Part shown: positions 61,710 to 64,000 of the stretch, piece by piece
Numbering within the stretch: position 1 is the first letter of the stretch
How the letters are laid out: each line of letters begins with the position of its first letter
Source: Verrucomicrobiota bacterium
Lineage (GTDB): Bacteria; Verrucomicrobiota; Verrucomicrobiia; Limisphaerales; UBA9464
Direction of reading: 5' to 3'
NCBI GenBank assembly: GCA_017309115.1
Contig: JAFLEF010000013.1
Coordinates: 62,001-126,000, forward strand
DNA length: 64,000 nt
The notes under the pieces: model-generated
Seen by the model: only the letters and a program-made list of their open reading frames with translations
Told to the model about the DNA's origin: nothing
Database searches by the model: none
Translations under genes and position numbers: made by a program

Positions 61710-62912
61710 ATGTCTCTTTCTACGCTCGTGCTGAAGCCGGGCGAGGCCGACCGCCTCGTCACGGGTCACCCCTGGGTTTACGGTAATTCCGTTCTCCGCC
61801 TCACCTCCCCCGTTGCCGATGGCGACCTCGTTCAGGTCAAGGACCACCGCCAACGCCTGCTCGGCACCGGATTCTACAATTCCCGCTCCAAAATCATCGT
61901 TCGCCTGCTGGACCGGGATCGGATCGAGACCAACGAAGCCTTCTTCCGCAGCCGCATTGCCGCAGCCCTGGCTCACCGCCGTCGCTGGATGCCCGGCGCC
62001 ACCTCCTACCGGCTGATCAACGCCGAGAGCGATTTCCTGAGCGGCCTGATCGTCGATCGCTACGAAGACGTCCTCGTCGTGCAGATCAGTTCGTTGGGCA
62101 TGGACCGCAAGAAAGCCCTGATCACCCGCGTGCTTCAGGATCTGTGCGCCCCCCGGGCGATCCTGGAACGCAGTGACACGGCGTCCCGCAAGTTCGAGGG
62201 ACTCGCCGATTCCCAGGGTGTCCTGGCCGGCGATCCGGTCGGCGCCATGCAGGTGAAACTGAACGGCCTGACCTTCGAAACCGATTTAGCCGAAGGGCAC
62301 AAGACCGGGCTGTATCTGGATCAGCAGGCCAACTACGCCGCCGTGGGCGAACTGGCGCGGGGCGCCAACGAAGTCCTGGACTGTTTCAGCTTCCTCGGAG
62401 GATTCGCCCTCCACGCCGCCAAGGCCGGGGCCAAACAGGTCCATGCGTTGGATCAGAGCGAAGACGCGATCGCTGCCGCCACCCGGAATGCCGTGGCCAA
62501 TGGAGTTTCCGACCGGGTCAGCTTCGAAGCCGCCAATGTCTTTGATTGGCTGAAATCCAAAACCGCGTTGGGCCCCAACGAGAAGGTCATTCCCCGTTAC
62601 GACCTCATCGTTCTCGATCCCCCGTCGTTCACGCGCACCCGGGCGACAGTTCCGGACGCGCTCCGCGGCTATAAGGAGATTCATCTGCGGGCGCTGAAGC
62701 TGCTGAAGCCGGGCGGTCTGCTGGCGACCTTCTGCTGTTCCCATCACGTCGATCGCGTGTTGTTCGAAGACGTCGTCTTGGCGGCCGCGGTGGACACCCG
62801 TCACACCCTGCGTCGAGTCGCCAGCTTCAGTCAGTCCCCGGACCATCCGGTCGTGCCCGCCATCCCCGAGACCGAATACCTCAAAGGCTTCGCCTACGAG
62901 CTGGTGCGGTAA
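61710..62912 (+). CDS. RlmI-like class I rRNA cytosine-C5 methyltransferase
   Basis: 400 residues. An N-terminal PUA domain (LKPGEADRLVTGHPWVYGNS, then GDLVQVKDHRQRLLGTGFYN) precedes an EEHEAD-like linker (LAEGHKTGLYLDQQANY). The Rossmann methyltransferase shows VLDCFSFLGGFALHAAKAGA, ALDQSEDAIAAATRNA and motif IV LDPPSFTRT, ending FCCSHHV. The layout matches RlmI, which methylates 23S rRNA C1962 in E. coli; other YccW relatives are possible. The ATG at 61710 is preferred over an upstream TTG-type extension with no homology. Confidence 0.91.
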   Translation: MSLSTLVLKPGEADRLVTGHPWVYGNSVLRLTSPVADGDLVQVKDHRQRLLGTGFYNSRSKIIVRLLDRDRIETNEAFFRSRIAAALAHRRRWMPGATSYRLINAESDFLSGLIVDRYEDVLVVQISSLGMDRKKALITRVLQDLCAPRAILERSDTASRKFEGLADSQGVLAGDPVGAMQVKLNGLTFETDLAEGHKTGLYLDQQANYAAVGELARGANEVLDCFSFLGGFALHAAKAGAKQVHALDQSEDAIAAATRNAVANGVSDRVSFEAANVFDWLKSKTALGPNEKVIPRYDLIVLDPPSFTRTRATVPDALRGYKEIHLRALKLLKPGGLLATFCCSHHVDRVLFEDVVLAAAVDTRHTLRRVASFSQSPDHPVVPAIPETEYLKGFAYELVR

Positions 62913-62913
62913 C

Positions 62914-62946
62914 GTTCGGAGTCTCGCCTTCAGGCGGCGGAGCGCC
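62914..62946. repeat. Left-end copy of the GTTCGGAGT repeat element
   Basis: GTTCGGAGTCTCGCCTTCAG followed by GCGGCGGAGCGCC, matching the left end of the two full elements at 63125 and 63288. The right-hand inverted end is absent, so this is a partial copy abutting the RlmI-like gene stop. Confidence 0.75.
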
Positions 62947-63070
62947 CTGCTGCTACAAGACCGCAGGGAATCCCGAGGGGGTGAAAGTGGGAGCGGGAGA
63001 GGGGGAGAATTGGCGACATCATAACCGCCTTTACTCCGCGCCGATCCCATCCCTTCCCAGTCTTCAAAAT

Positions 63071-63107
63071 CTGCGTTCATCTGCGTCAATCTGCGGTTCA
63101 AATCTCC
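63071..63107. repeat. CTGCGTTCATCTGCGTC repeat, copy 1
   Basis: 37-bp unit built from three CTGCG words and ending AAATCTCC. It differs from copy 2 (63426-63462) at one base. Confidence 0.8.
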
Positions 63108-63124
63108 CCGGTCGGGCGTTCCTC

Positions 63125-63248
63125 GTTCGGAGTCCCGCCTTTAGTAGGCGGCGGAGCGCCCAGTTGCCTCCAGAACCGCCGAACTCACTGGAAGTTCAAC
63201 ACGACCCTTGCGCACCACGCGGGACCGGCTGAAGCCGGGACTCCGAAC
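63125..63248. repeat. Full GTTCGGAGT...ACTCCGAAC inverted-repeat element, copy 1
   Basis: 124 bp. The terminal inverted repeat of 13 bp, GTTCGGAGTCCCG (63125-63137) and CGGGACTCCGAAC (63236-63248), is perfect. Internal short palindromes include CCGCC...GGCGG and CCGGCTGAAGCCGG. Confidence 0.8.
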
Positions 63249-63287
63249 TTGATGTCCCGCGGAGGACGCGGAGGGCGCGGAGTTCTC

Positions 63288-63407
63288 GTTCGGAGTACCG
63301 CCTTTAGGCGGCGGAGCGCCAGCTACCACGGGAACCGTCGAACTCACCGGAAGATCAGCACGGCCTTGGCGAACCACGCGGGACCGGCTGAAGCCGGGAC
63401 TCCGAAC
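63288..63407. repeat. Full GTTCGGAGT...ACTCCGAAC inverted-repeat element, copy 2
   Basis: 120 bp, aligned over its whole length with copy 1 (same CGCCTTTAG...GGCGGCGGAGCGCC left arm and ACCACGCGGGACCGGCTGAAG right arm) but with scattered substitutions, so the copies are not recent exact duplicates. Confidence 0.8.
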
Positions 63408-63425
63408 TTCCCCTGCCTTCAAAAA

Positions 63426-63462
63426 CTGCGTTCATCTGCGTCGATCTGCGGTTCAAATCTCC
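63426..63462. repeat. CTGCGTTCATCTGCGTC repeat, copy 2
   Basis: Same 37-bp unit as 63071-63107 with one substitution. Together with the elements at 62914-63407 it fills the 609-bp spacer before the DUF3500 gene, where no other gene is seen. Confidence 0.8.
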
Positions 63463-63521
63463 TCGATGCCGATTCGCCTCGCGTTTGGAGCTCGGCTCGA
63501 CAGAGTTTTCGAAACTCCGCC

Positions 63522-64000
63522 ATGCGACGCTCCACCTTGTCCTCTCTGATCGCCGGTCTGCTGTTGGGGGCCCTCTCCCTGATCGGTGACTCCGGATCCT
63601 CCGCCAGCGCCACCACCGCCCGGGTGGTCAATGCCGCCAACGGCTTTCTGACCTCACTGGATGAACCCAGCCGGGCCAAAGCGGTATTCGCCTTCAGCGA
63701 CGAGGCCCAGCGGCTCAAGTGGTCGAATCTGCCCACCGGAATCTTCCAGCGCGCCGGACTGAGCTGGGGCCAACTGACCGCGGCACAACGCAAGGCAGCC
63801 TTGGATCTGCTCGGAGCCGCGCTCAGCCCCCAGGGACTCCAGAAGGTCATCGACATCATGGTCGCTGATCAGGTGCTCCACGATACCGAGGGCAGCCCGC
63901 GCGGACTCATCTTCAGCACCAACGAATTCTACCTGTCCTTTGTGGGCGCCCCGTCGACGACCGATCCCTGGATGCTGCAATTCGGCGGCCATCACCTGGC
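63522..64000 (+). CDS. DUF3500 family exported protein, 3' end missing
   Basis: Starts at the ATG at 63522 and is open to the window edge (159 codons visible). The N-terminal signal segment is LSSLIAGLLLGALSLIGDS. The family pattern follows: QRLKWSNLPTGIFQRAGLSW, LTAAQRKAALDLLGAALSP, LQKVIDIMVADQVL, TNEFYLSFVGAPSTTDPWML and FGGHHLA. DUF3500 proteins are uncharacterised; the conserved GHHL and PW residues suggest a metal or substrate site. No partner gene can be seen because the window ends. Confidence 0.87.
   Translation, partial: MRRSTLSSLIAGLLLGALSLIGDSGSSASATTARVVNAANGFLTSLDEPSRAKAVFAFSDEAQRLKWSNLPTGIFQRAGLSWGQLTAAQRKAALDLLGAALSPQGLQKVIDIMVADQVLHDTEGSPRGLIFSTNEFYLSFVGAPSTTDPWMLQFGGHHL

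Noticed and set aside
62914-63462. Possible CRISPR array
   Set aside because: Repeat units are unequal in length, palindromic over long stretches and without regular unique spacers; no cas genes are near.

Overview
The window reads as chromosome from a high-GC member of the Verrucomicrobiota, probably a Pedosphaera/Limisphaera-like (subdivision 3) lineage. This is inferred from family content, not from a marker gene. Pointers are a protein with a VPDSG-CTERM tail, a large PSCyt1/DUF1549/DUF1553 protein paired with a DUF1501 protein, Ser/Thr kinases fused to WD40 propellers next to an ECF sigma gene, and intergenic GTTCGGAGT...ACTCCGAAC inverted repeats. Coding density is high, convergent genes often abut stop to stop, and no insertion sequence, prophage or CRISPR array was seen.

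Layout. 1-3841: tail of a beta-propeller gene, then a type III polyketide synthase, methyltransferase and FAD oxidoreductase with the architecture of phenolic-lipid (alkylresorcinol-type) operons. 3842-7288: lipoate-ligase-like protein, a lipoprotein, pdxJ and acpS. 7402-9672: a sigma-70 factor divergent from a MerR/B12-binding regulator carrying the CarH photoreceptor motif; the shared promoter holds many TTGTC boxes. 9681-13513: ABC exporter, tRNA-Arg, iscX, a RidA protein and the VPDSG-CTERM protein. 13591-26899: multi-PAS hybrid kinase, the PSD1/DUF1501 pair and a large secreted metalloprotease. 27031-32827: a collapsed FAD-monooxygenase relic, an esterase, hprK-pgsA-pgpA, a phosphodiesterase and a UxaC-like protein. 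33010-37422: glycosyltransferase, then a likely acquired Fic/DUF4209 pair. 37947-47418: a ketosynthase with serine in place of the active-site cysteine, a LuxR-type HTH protein, an ECF sigma factor and two tandem kinase-WD40 receptors. 47420-52560: DUF218 protein, TMEM14-like protein, HrpB helicase and a C25-peptidase-like secreted protein. 52743-60285: circularly permuted ATP-grasp, alpha-E, phosphofructokinase and transglutaminase-amidoligase genes. 60292-64000: a response-regulator stub, a CII-like regulator, an AbrB antitoxin with a collapsed VapC, an RlmI-like methyltransferase, a repeat-rich spacer and the start of a DUF3500 gene.

The strongest leads are the PKS trio and the separate Cys-to-Ser ketosynthase; the CarH-like switch with its box cluster; the Fic/DUF4209 pair, whose second protein carries a HEPN-like RNxxAHG motif; the amidoligase cluster with an embedded phosphofructokinase; and three gene relics, two of which look like in-frame internal deletions joining a recognisable N-terminus to a recognisable C-terminus.

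No alignment, database search or base-composition calculation was run. Family names rest on motif recognition in the translated sequence.
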